A program made the translations under genes and the position numbers. Below, piece after piece: positions 22,870-32,800 of a DNA stretch of 64,000 bases (within the stretch, counting starts at the first letter, position 1; each line of letters begins with the position of its first letter). The stretch is taken from positions 127,001 through 191,000 of the forward strand of contig JABMCL010001779.1 of the NCBI GenBank assembly GCA_018857735.1, written 5' to 3'. Under the pieces are notes generated by a model. The model was given only the letters and a program-made list of their open reading frames with translations, made no database searches and was not told the DNA's origin. Origin of the DNA: Alviniconcha marisindica. Taxonomy: Eukaryota > Mollusca > Gastropoda > Provannidae.

Positions 22870-22945
22870 ATGTCTTTGTAAGCGCTCTGTGCCCTTACGA
22901 CGGAGATGGGGCTCCAGAAATAATCTATTCTGATTATTATTATTA
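22870..22945 (+). mobile_element. Retroposon 3' tail with ATT repeats
   Basis: TTTGTAAGCGCTCTGTGCCC, GAGATGGGGCTCCAGAAATA and then (ATT)n resemble the 3' ends of CR1/L2-type LINEs and their SINE partners. No coding part is attached. Confidence 0.5.
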
Positions 22946-22950
22946 TATTA

Positions 22951-23074
22951 AGACAGTGTCCGCAAACCCGACAACCTTTCTGAACAGAAAGGAGAGCCGA
23001 AGCCGCGGAATCGATCCGAGGCCCTCCTGCTTACTCCAGCCTAACGCCTTACCGCTAGGCCAAACCGGCTCACA
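22951..23074 (-). mobile_element. SINE head fragment, minus strand
   Basis: On the minus strand GTGAGCCGGTTTGGCCTAGC and GGTAAGGCGTTAGGCTGGAG lead to box B GGATCGATTCC, CTTCGGCTCTCC and the GGACACTGTCT segment. Only the head and the start of the body are present. Confidence 0.8.
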
Positions 23075-23214
23075 ACGGTACCGAATTGTTCCCGCCGGCT
23101 CCAGTGATCATTTTTTTATTTTATTATTGGGGTTTCTCAGCGGCCCAAAGATCGTGTCTTCGTCTAACCCTCTAGTCGTTTGCAGAGTCTGTCTGTGAAT
23201 GAGTGGCAATACCT

Positions 23215-23345
23215 TTACACAGCGCGTTTTGAACATCCATCAAAGTAATTACAGCACTGTTTGGTGGTTGTTACATGGCTGGTGCCACGTGAAACTGCGG
23301 CTCAGTGCCGTCTCACGCTCGTTCTGTATGCTCCAAAGACAAAGA
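23215..23345. repeat. Dispersed repeat copy A (pairs with 30335-30465)
   Basis: TTACAGCACTGTTTGGTGG then TTGTTACATGGCTGGTGCCA and GTGAAACTGC recur at 30370-30420 (TTACAGCGTTGTTTGGTTG, ACATGGCTGGTGCCATGTGA). The family is not recognised. Confidence 0.65.
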
Positions 23346-23739
23346 AAAGGGCATAGCCGCAACAATAAACAAGGGGAGTAAGCACAGCCGACAGGTCCTC
23401 GACCTGAACACGCCACAACCGACGCCGTGCGACCGAGCAAGCCCGGACTCATCCGCCCCTGTTTCCTCTTCTTTTTTCTTTTCTTTTTTTTACCCCACCC
23501 CTCCTTCCCCTAATTCCCTTCACTCAGCGTCACAGCTAGTCTTGGCTGATCCAGTGATTGATGACACGACATACAGGTCCGTTTGAATTACTGAGATCAC
23601 GTAAGCTTCCAAGCGCACTCATCCAAACAAGCCATGCAGCACCCACGCCGCAAACAACCAACCGCCGGCCCGGCAGCGCTGGTTTCAGTCGGTTCGAGGC
23701 CGTGGGGGGACTGGAAAAGGAGGGGTGTGGGGGTGATGC

Positions 23740-23764
23740 GGGGGGGGGGGGGGGGGGGGGGGGG
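23740..23764. repeat. G homopolymer
   Basis: About 25 consecutive G, prone to length error. Confidence 0.95.
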
Positions 23765-23808
23765 AGGGATCCATCGACGACTGTTTGTGACATGAGGTCG
23801 ACGATTGT

Positions 23809-23962
23809 GACCCGCGTTTGGCCTAACGGTCTTGCTCCTCTCTCCTCTCTCTTCGCTGAAAAGTCGTGGTTTGAGGACACTGTTTTGTAACTTTGTCCCT
23901 CACGATTGATAATACGTTAGACTAAAAAATATGGCGCTCACCGCTGCCCATCTTAACCCGCC
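23809..23962 (+). mobile_element. Degenerate SINE copy, plus strand
   Basis: GACCCGCGTTTGGCCTAACG, TCTCTTCGCTGAAAAGTCGT, GGACACTGTTTTGTAACTTT and GGCGCTCACCGCTGCCC follow SINE order, but the anticodon and box B part is deleted. It is preceded by GAGGTCGACGATTGTGA, which also precedes the next copy. Confidence 0.7.
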
Positions 23963-24338
23963 TTCACTGCTATGATGTCACGTGAAAACGACCCACTGAA
24001 AGTGTGAAATTTGACTGAAACCTTTAAGCCTTTTTGTTTTCTTTTTCGCCACTGGCACGTGCAAGGACTTTCGTCAAAGCGCATAGCATTGAAAGTAGAT
24101 GTGTTACAAGATGGAAAAATGGAGTTTGCAGACGCGTCCATGCATCTTTCAGCCCGGAAATTTTTGGCAGGCTGGGGCAGCGAAGGGGTTAATGCCAGAG
24201 TAGTTCTGATGGTGACGGTATAGCGTTAGGTTGTCTCCCTCTTCTCCCACCTCAGTCCTGGGATCTTGGTCCCCGTCAGTACCTCGGCTTCGGAGACAAC
24301 TCGGCGTTGAACACGTTTAACCAATGAGGTCGACGATT

Positions 24339-24707
24339 GTGAACCGGTTTGGCCTAGCGGTTAGGCGTTGAGGTAAAACAGAACGACCTCTGGTTCGATT
24401 TCGCTTCGGCTTTCCTCTCTCCTCAAAAATTGTGGTCTGTGGACACTGTCACTCTTGTGACTTTGTCCCTCACAATTAATGAAACATTAAAATGGCTGTC
24501 ACCGCTGCCCATCTTAACTATGATGCGGGAGTCGTTCTAGTGGTGACAGTGTGGCGTCATAGGTATAGTCTCCCTTTCCGCCACCTTCACTATGGATCAG
24601 CCCCCCCCCCCCCCCCCCTCCGCCCCCTCCCCCCCCCCACACCCCGCCCACCAGTAACGACAGCAGTTCGGAGACATTGCCGTGACTAGGCGTTAAACAT
24701 ATTTAAC
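24339..24707 (+). mobile_element. SINE copy, plus strand, variant tail
   Basis: Head GTGAACCGGTTTGGCCTAGC, box B GGTTCGATTTC. Body GGTCTGTGGACACTGTC, AATGGCTGTCACCGCTGCCC. It has a C-homopolymer-rich part (24601-24640) and a tail ending AGGCGTTAAACATATTTAACC rather than the standard ACGTTAAGCACC. The same tail precedes the first and third copies of this cluster. Confidence 0.8.
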
Positions 24708-24899
24708 CAAAGAGGTTGACGATATGAGCTGGTTTGGCCTAGCGGTAAGGCGGTAGGCTGGTAAGCAGAAGGACCTCGGTTCGATTCCGCTCAGTTTCTC
24801 TCTCTCTCTCTCTCTCTTAGACAGGTTTTTGACTGAACTTAAACTACAGTCCTTGTAAAATATAGTTTTCGAGTTCGAGTTCTCTCTCTCTCTCTCTGT

Positions 24900-24996
24900 T
24901 ATTAGCAGTACTGTAGCAACGGCAGATATGTGAGTCGGCCTTTGTGCTAATACCTTAACCGTCGAGAAATAAAGTTTGATCAATCAATCAATCAAT

Positions 24997-25000
<4 letters not shown>
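24900..25000 (+). mobile_element. Nested retroposon 3' end with (AATC)n tail
   Basis: GTAGCAACGGCAGATATG, ACCTTAACCGTCGAGAAAT and AAAGTTTGATC are followed by six AATC units. An AATAAAG then short tandem 3' tail is typical of non-LTR element ends. The family is not identified. Confidence 0.45.

Positions 25001-25072
<72 letters not shown>
25001..25072. repeat. (CT)n microsatellite
   Basis: 36 CT units without interruption, inside the split SINE. Confidence 0.98.
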
Positions 25073-25075
<3 letters not shown>

Positions 25076-25399
25076 GATACTGTCTTGTGGCTTTGCCGTC
25101 CATCACATTTAACGACTGAAACACTCAGTAAAAGCTGGGCTCTCACCGCAACCTATCGTGATACTGAAGCCAGCCATTCTCAGTAGTGGCGGCGGTGACA
25201 GTTCGAGTTCAGTGTTGGCGCAGTTTACGTCCACAGAGACTGTACGGACTATTCAGTAAGGGACGGGGACCTTGGACGGCCACCTTGACTTTCAGTCACT
25301 GACATAGCCTTTTCACTGATATAGCCTCAGTCTGAGATCCTTTCCGAGTCTTCATAAACAGTTGTGGCCTTTAACAGTGGACACTCAATGAGTGCCTCC

Positions 25400-25525
25400 T
25401 GACTTAATTTGCCCGCCATCACAATCACTGAATTAAACATTAAAACGGCTCTCATACTCTGCCCATCTTGATGCAAAATTATTCTGGTGGTGACAGCGGT
25501 GTAGCCGTTAGGTATATGGATGATT
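25400..25525 (+). mobile_element. SINE body fragment, plus strand
   Basis: GCCCGCCATCACAATCACTG, AACGGCTCTCATACTCTGCC and TTCTGGTGGTGACAGCGG follow SINE order without a tRNA head. Confidence 0.65.
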
Positions 25526-25716
25526 GAGGATGAAAGTGACGTGCTTTTCATGCATATTTTTACTGTCTCTTTCAGTAAACATAAAAATAATAATAAAAAA
25601 ATGACGACGAGATGACATCTCATCATTATTATTATCAGTTTATTTATTTATTTTGTTGAGCTTTTATATCATCAATGTACATGCTTTCACAAACAGACAC
25701 ATAATCTTGATTTTTT

Positions 25717-25718
<2 letters not shown>

Positions 25719-25789
<71 letters not shown>
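25719..25789. repeat. (TA)n microsatellite
   Basis: About 35 TA units, uninterrupted, ending TACATATT. Confidence 0.98.
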
Positions 25790-25793
<4 letters not shown>

Positions 25794-25919
25794 TATCATG
25801 ACATCAGGTTTAAAATCCCATCTTTAAATTTAGTCCTAGAAGGGTAGTCAACAAATTGTAATGCAATAAAGTGCAGCAGTTTTTAATCGTATTCCTTACT
25901 TTTACACCTGTAGCCTTTT

Positions 25920-26012
25920 GCCCCCCCCCCCCCTCCCCCCCCCCCTCCCGCGCCAACCATACCTGCTCATCCCCTACTGCCCCTCCCTCCCCTCCCCCCC
26001 CCCCCCCCCGTT
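25920..26012. repeat. C-rich polypyrimidine tract
   Basis: Long C runs with T interruptions at 25920-25950 and 25979-26010. No coding content. Confidence 0.9.
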
Positions 26013-26154
26013 TTTTCCCCTTACTCGTCGAGATTTTTGTAATTTATATATATATATATAATTTTCTAGCATCTTCTTCTTCTTCTTATAATTTTTTTAT
26101 TATTTTAAACCCGTCTGTATCACGCAAGTGAAACCGAAGTAAAGCCAGATACGG

Positions 26155-26220
26155 ATGATCCAAACACATAAAAGGTTTAAAACTGAGAATGCTATTTATT
26201 GTGACAAAACAACAACAAAA
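26155..26220. mobile_element. Foldback-element end fragment
   Basis: GATCCAAACACATAAAAGG then TGCTATTTATTGTGACAAAAC matches the terminal arm of the element at 15895. Only one arm is present, ending next to the GC-rich array. Confidence 0.6.
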
Positions 26221-26329
26221 CATAAAGAAGAACTGAGAAGAAAAACCCTGAACCCGTTTCGGAGTCTAAGTGACTGAGGCAGCGTCGCGGCCGACCGGCG
26301 TTAGCCGCCTGTTAGCCCGCCAGTAAGTG

Positions 26330-26965
26330 CAGAACCGACCTTGGGCCGCGGAGCCGTTAGGCCGCCGGTAAGTGCAGAACTGTCCGTGGCCGCGGAGCCG
26401 TTACTGAGGCAGCCGGTAAGTGCAGAACCGGCCGTGGCTGCGGAGGCGTTACTGAGGCCGCCGGTAAGTGCAGAACCGCCCGTGGCCGCGGAAGAGCCGT
26501 TACTGAGGCCGCCGGTAAGTGCAGAACCGTCCGTGGCCGCGGAGCCGTTATTGACTGAAGCCACCGGTAAGTGCAGAACCGCCCGTGGCTGCGGAGGCGT
26601 TACTGAGGCCGCCGGTAAGTGCAGAACCGCCCGTGGCCGCGGAAGAGCCGTTACTGAGGCCGCCGGTAAGTGCAGAACTGCCCGTGGCCGCGGAAGAGCC
26701 GTTACTGAGGCCGCCGGTAGTGCAGAACCGTCCGTGGCCGCGGAGCCGTTACTGAAGCCTCCGGTAAGTGCAGTGGAACCGCCCGTGGCTGCGGAGCCGT
26801 TACTGAGGCCGCCGGCCAAGTGCAGAACCGCCCGTGGCTGCGGAGGAGCCGTTACTGAGGCCGCCGGTAAGTGCAGAACCGTCCGTGGCCGCGGGACCGT
26901 TACTGAGGCCGCTGGTAAGTGCAGAACCATCCGTGGCCGCGGAGCCGTTACGTACTTGAGGCCGA
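26330..26965. repeat. GC-rich minisatellite of about 50-60 bp
   Basis: About twelve units contain GCCGTTACTGAGGCCGCC, GGTAAGTGCAGAACCG and CCGTGGCCGCGGA. Most units carry GGTAAGTGCAG, a perfect splice-donor consensus followed by an AG. Both strands stay open for more than 200 codons because the units lack stops. The local composition is far more GC-rich than the surroundings. I recognise no protein family in it. Confidence 0.92.
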
Positions 26966-27593
26966 CACCGGGTAAGTGTCTCAGTCTTCAAAAGTTAGTC
27001 AAGTATTCAAAGGAAAACTCAGTGGCAGGTACAACACACGAATAACAACAAAGGAATAAAAACTGACTAGTGACATGTATGTCACGTGAATACTACTGAG
27101 CGGTTTGCCGGTATGGACCGTCATGGCGGACTTACTCAAAGTCCAAACGCCGGCGGTCAGTTTCAGTGGAGACTGACTGTCCGTCAGTCTGTCTCTTCAC
27201 TCAAGTTTTTTTTTTTAAAGTGCTCTCCCGGACCGTTTTTCCGTTGGTACGACCAGAGCAAGTTGGGCGTTGCCAACGTAGGCCGCCTAATTCATCAACA
27301 TCAAGATCACATGTTAACTGAATGCAGAAAATCATTCTCAGTCAGGTCACATTGAGTGGTGGTGACAGTGACTGACTAGTGTATCGTAGTGAAAATCTCC
27401 CGGCGTCTCTTTCACTTTTCGCCGCCTTAGTCTCGGCACACCTCCCTGAATCTCGCCGGTCCTCGCCATGCAGTGGTCCGCCTACCTTTACTTTTTGTTG
27501 TTGTTGTTGTTGTTGTTGTTCTCCAGTTTTTGCCAGGTTCTCCGCCTGCTGTCAGGACTGAGACTGAACTCGGCGGCATTAAACTGGTTAACC

Positions 27594-27760
27594 GCCGCTG
27601 AGGTCGACATGTGAGCCAGTTTGGCCTACAGGTGAGGCGTCAGTTCGATTCCCCACCGATCTTCTGTTAATAACTTGAGAACTGATTTTGCCTCGGCATC
27701 GCTCATCGTGAAAACGCGAAATCAGTGGCTCTCATCGCTGCCTAGCGGCAGAAATCACCC
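27594..27760 (+). mobile_element. Degenerate SINE copy, plus strand
   Basis: GAGGTCGACATGTGAGCC, AGTTTGGCCTACAGGTGAGG, box B-like CAGTTCGATTCC and GTGGCTCTCATCGCTGCC. The anticodon part is deleted. The preceding TTAACCGCCGCTGAGGTCGAC is the same junction as in the 23.8-24.7 kb cluster. Confidence 0.65.
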
Positions 27761-28133
27761 CATTGATAGTGGGATCGGATGGGCGGCAGTGTAGACTGAG
27801 TTAGGCTGCCACCTCAGCCTGCTCAGTTCTGAGATCTACCCTCCTCACCCCGTCCCCCTTCCCAGTACTTGACGAATTCTGGTCAGAGTTAGCTCACGGG
27901 CTAGCTGCTGTGGTGTTACGGCTAAACTGACGAACGAACGAACAAAAGATCGCGACAACTAGGGCAGCGCAAACACCTAACCACGCACTGAAATCGACAA
28001 TTCACTCCCATCGGTCAACATTGAAAATGAGTTGTTGCTTGCGATCCTTCTCCCTTGCCAGGCTGCTTGCAAGGGACACGCAACTTCTAAAACACGCTGA
28101 ACAAACGAAAGGGAATCCCTTTTACGCCATAGA

Positions 28134-28174
28134 TGACGTCATGACTCTTCCCATTGATCTGCCCAACATGGCGG
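28134..28174 (+). promoter_or_regulatory. Candidate promoter for the Kelch gene: CRE and YY1-like motifs
   Basis: TGACGTCA (28134-28141) is a full CREB/ATF palindrome, and AACATGGCGG (28165-28174) resembles the YY1 motif common near animal start sites. It lies about 0.9 kb upstream of the Kelch-like ATG, leaving room for a non-coding first exon (GATTGTAAGTGGG near 28438 is a good donor). This is inference from motifs and position. Confidence 0.35.
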
Positions 28175-29036
28175 AACACAGTGGACTCGTGCGACAGAGA
28201 TTGACTGAGCGAACACCATTTTTTCGCTAGCCTTTAGCAGAGAGAAAGAATATTCCAGGCACGCTTTGTACTGTTTGACTACGGTCGAGCGTTTTAGTGC
28301 AAACAAATGCATAACTTAAATACAAGTCGCCCAAAAGCAGGCGAGTGTTGTCTGACAGACGGACCTGGAACGTAGTTTCTCGAGTTGTGAGGTACGCCCG
28401 CAGGTGAAAAGAACCACAAACGTAAGCCAACAGTTTGATTGTAAGTGGGCAGTTTATGTTGAATTTATGCTTCCTTAGGTTGGTAACAAACAATGACTGT
28501 GCATTTTGTTGTCTAGGAATGCTCACTGCAACCTGAAAAAAGGAAATTATCGACGTTCGTTGATTCACATTGACTAGGAATAGATTTTTGTGGACGTTCA
28601 GCGTGTTATTAGCAGAACCATTCTGTTGACCGAGTGTAGACGAATTCATTCCGCTGCTTTGTTTGCATTCCAGTTAGTGTAAACTCGCGGTACTTCTGGC
28701 TGTTTACATGGCGTTAGACAAGCTGTACTAAGGTGAATTGCAGAGATTATCAGCATAGTTGACCTGCTGTGCAAGGTGAGAAAGGGTCACTCTAAACTCC
28801 TCAAGAAAGATTAATTACTGTTCAGTTTGGATAAGTTCAATGAACTGCGACAAATCTTCAGCTGTCACGCCCAGATTGCAATAGGGCGTCATTTACTTGG
28901 CAGTCAGAGAACACTGATTCCTCACTCAGTGAGGAGATCATATATTAGGTCAGCTTGCAAACTTGGCTTTGTCCATGCCTAGCTTTGGCAGAGCAACAAG
29001 TAGATCTGTTAAACCAGTTCAGAGCCAGAGTTTGCA
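28175..29036 (+). other. Presumed 5' UTR and first intron of the Kelch-like gene
   Basis: No convincing coding ORF. A possible acceptor TTTGGCAG ends near 28990, followed by AGCAACAAGTAGATC and the ATG at 29037. Confidence 0.35.
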
Positions 29037-29885
29037 ATGGCCCGACGGGGAAGCGAGATGACACCAGACCAAGGCAGATACATACTGTATGATCCAGAAT
29101 ATGGAGGAGAAATTCTCAGCAGGCTCAACGCTTTTCGCAGCGAGTCAGTGTTCACGGATACAATACTGTGTGTGGAGCAAGAAGAATTTCCTTGCCACAA
29201 AAACGTGCTAGCAGTCAGCAGTGCCTACTTCCAGGCCATGTTTACCAGTGACTTGAAAGAGAGCAGGGAGGTTAGGATTTCATTCAGTGAGGTGTCTGCC
29301 TGGACATTGAAGAGAATAATAGACTATGCCTATAGTGGACAGTTGGAAATTACACATGACAATGCTCAAGAAATGATGGCAGCTGGTAACCATTTTGAGT
29401 ACCCGAGGATTGTGGAGGCCTGTGCAGAGTTTTTACGACGGCAGCTCCATCCTTCAAACTGCTTAGAGATGGAGAACTTTGCCACTTTACATAACTGTAT
29501 GAAACTTCAGCAGAGTGCCAATGCATACATTCTGGAGAACTTTTCCAGCGTGGTAGAATATGATGAGTTCCTGGAGCTGCCTATAGAACGGCTAAAGCAT
29601 TATATCAGTAGTGATTTTATTGATGTTCGAAATGAGGAAATTGTGTACGAGGCTGTGATGAGGTGGGTGAAATTTGATGTAGACGACCGGCGACATTACC
29701 TGCCAGAACTGATGGATAAAGTGCGACTTGGAGTTCTGGACATACACAGCCTGAGTTTGATCGAGCGGGACCCCCTGGTAGCCTCCTCGGCTGAGTGCTA
29801 CTCACTGGTCACTCAGGCACAACAGCTCAGGGCAGCTATAGAAGGACAGGTGGGAAAGCGCAGACGGAGCATGCAGGATAATCAG
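29037..29885 (+). CDS. Kelch-like exon with BTB and BACK domains
   Basis: 283 codons from an ATG in GCAATGG context. The sequence ends KRRRSMQDNQ, then GTATGT. The basic KRRR cluster just before the junction lies in the BACK-Kelch linker. The exon is moderately AT-rich at third positions (for example GAATATGGAGGAGAAATT), unlike the next exon. Confidence 0.93.
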
Positions 29886-32800
29886 GTATGTGAAGACGGT
29901 GGTTTATCTGAGGGGGGTAGGGGCATAGCTCAGTTTTAGACTAGAGCATTGCTGTTGGACACGTGATCAAAATGTTCAATCCCTGGGAATGATGGGGACA
30001 ATTTTCTTCTCCAGAGTAGAGTTAATAATAAAATGCTGGCTCTTACTTTAATAAATTTGTTTTTACCTTCCAGACTCAACTATCTTCTTCTGTCATCTGT
30101 GGAGTGACTGCAGTCATCAGGTCGATTGTTTTGTCGCTAGAGGGTGGGGAAGTGATTTGGGGGTGGGGCTTATCGGCATAAAAAAAGCTGGTGTGTTTTA
30201 AGCAGGCCCTTGTCACAAACGGACAAAGGTGCTGTTACTTAGTGTTATTGATTATTTTTTATTGCTTTTAGGGCTATTCTTCATTCTCGAGCAGACTCAT
30301 TGCGCTCTTGTTTCAATGAGTGACTGTTGCATTTTATAGCACATTTTGAATTTCCACCAAATAGTGTACTTACAGCGTTGTTTGGTTGTTACATGGCTGG
30401 TGCCATGTGAAACTGCTGCTGTCTCTCACTCTGTCATCTGTGTGTTCCGTGTACACCATACAACCATGTCACATGACCTCATGCAAAGAGCCATATATTA
30501 TATATGTATACATATATATATATATATGGTATGTGTGCTTAGCTGTAACCTGCCACCTGTGCTTTTGGCAGAATAACAAGGATATTTTACACGCTACTGT
30601 GGTAACAGTGGTGAAAAGGATACTGAAATTAAGAGTCAGTGCAGAAAGTTGACCCTGGAGAAGAAAATTCTCTTGAACCCCCGACCTTTTTGATCATGAG
30701 TCTGGCGCTCTAACCACTAAGCTATCCCGGCTCCTGATTGTCAAGTGTCAGCTGCTGTTGCCTCTGATGGTCCGAGTGCATTGAGTCATTCCATTCCTTA
30801 ATGGTTCTGGGAGGGAACAAAAACTGTAATGTGTGCGGCAGCGGCAGCAGCGGGCACTGTGGTTGTTGGAGTGGCTGGTCGTGGCCCCATCACTGGCAGT
30901 CTGGGAGTGGCTGTGGTTTGCTGGCAACCTTTGCTGATTCTTATTTCAGTATCCATCTCCCTCAACTCCAACTGCCAAAGAGTCAACTTTATGTGCTTAT
31001 TTTTTGTGTTGTTGTTGTTATTTTGCCTTCTAGCGGGTACTGAAATAGCACTTGTACCCCTGAAATAGCACTTGTAGTTGTACCCCCACCCCGCCACCCC
31101 CAGTCAACTGAAATAATTTTGCTGGCAGTAGCTTGACCTCTCTCTACTCTTGTGTAATTGAGCCATTTTTGGCCCAGAAATGCACCAAATTGTTTCCCAG
31201 AAATGATCCCAAGACTGGGTCATTGTCAAATTGATTATTATAAAATAGTTCGTTAGTTGTCAGAGTCTATTTTCTTATGAAAAGAGATGAAACAAATTAT
31301 TTGGACATCTCGTGTGTTACTCAGCACTGTTTCACATACTTAATTAGTTATTACATAACAGTATGCTAATTATCTCTTGAAGTTGGATTGTGAGGCATTT
31401 TTTTTCTCTCACCATTTTTGGATTCGTCATGTCCCAAAATATAAATTCACCAATTTTAATACCAATGACTTGAGTCATTCAGATTTTATGTACATAAACC
31501 CTTATTATTGCTGCTTTCCACAGGTCCACCCTTTTGCCTTCATTAAGTTCATATCCTTCATTGTCATAGTAAAGGATTGTCCCGAAATTGAGCTGATTTT
31601 CAGAACTTAAAATTGGAATATCTCCCGAACTATTGATCCGATTTGAGTGAAATATAAACTGCAATGGATTCAGCTTCAAGAGCCCTTTAATTTGATACAC
31701 TTCATTCAGTCAGAGGCATAGAGCAATTTTTGGCTGTTGCATAGCTACTGTTTGGGATGCTTGGTTGGTTAAATTTGTTTTAAGGCTGAGTTGTCTGACT
31801 CTCTGGAGAGGTACTGGTGGGGGGACAGAGATCCAAGGAGGTAGGGGAAGAGGGAACTACACCTAACAGTAACACACCACCAGAATAACTCCGGCATTGA
31901 GATGGGCCATGAGGAGCTTGAGCCATTTTAGTGTTCCAGTAATTGTGAGCTTGTTTTGTGAACTAGACAAAAGCCACAAGACAGCATCATCCACAGACCA
32001 CAGCTTTTGAAAAGAGACGAGAGCCGAAGTGGAGTCAAACCGAGGTCCTGCTGCTTACCAGCCTAGTGCCTTCCCACTAGGTCAAGCTAGCTCGCTCACC
32101 CCTGTTTGGGAATCGAGGCAGCCCATATTTGCTGGAAAATTGGCAGATTGCACGAGGGCACAGAAAAAACAGCACTGCCAGTATGATTATTTTTCTTTTA
32201 TGATCGTGATCAACATTTATTTAAATTCCTAACACTTTTAAAGAATTTGTGATTTCATGGCAAATCCAAAAATCTGTAGGCACTTGACTGCAAATTACCT
32301 ACAGTGTGAAATTCTGTCGAAGTTTGAAGTTGAATCAAACACTATTCTGACCAACTGAGCAAATGGAATGCTTTTGAAAAAACAACTGAATAAAGTGTTT
32401 TAAAAATAATGTCATTTATATGTCAGAGGATTCATCATTCAGTGATTTAATTTTAAGGTTTAATATTCCATGTGTTGGGGAACTCTTTTTGGGGTACATG
32501 CAGGTGTAAATATTATATTCAGCCATGTTTTTTGTTCTTTTTTTCAGCCATGTAAGTTGTAACACTATAATGTAATAGTATTATATATATATATATATGA
32601 CTTAGTGCCAAAAGGTGCGCAAGAAAAGAGGACAGAGGTACTAGAAAATAAAGTTGACAGGATGTGAGTGAGTAATGCATTTTTTGAATGAACACATGTG
32701 AAGTCATCCACCAGTGAAGGGAGAAGGCAGTGCTGCTCTTCATTCCTGAGAAATTTGACTTTCAGTGTGATTTGTGACAAGATGTTGAACATTATACATT

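Larger units (their letters stand above)
24720..25250 (+). mobile_element. SINE copy split by a CT-rich insertion
   Basis: The head (GAGCTGGTTTGGCCTAGC, GGTAAGCAGAAGGACCTC, box B GGTTCGATTCC) stops at a CT tract at 24797. The body resumes after 25072 with GTGGATACTGTCTTGTGG and GGGCTCTCACCGCAACC. Between them lie two CT tracts and a foreign retroposon-like piece ending GAGAAATAAAGTTTGATC plus (AATC)n. Confidence 0.75.

Noticed and set aside
26301..27045. 209- and 234-residue ORFs on opposite strands
   Set aside because: Both are read-throughs of one GC-rich array; no known domain and identical repeat phase.
30648..30733. Functional tRNA gene with a CAT anticodon
   Set aside because: D-arm and T-loop are recognisable, but acceptor, anticodon and T stems fail to pair, and the downstream sequence is shared with another SINE copy.
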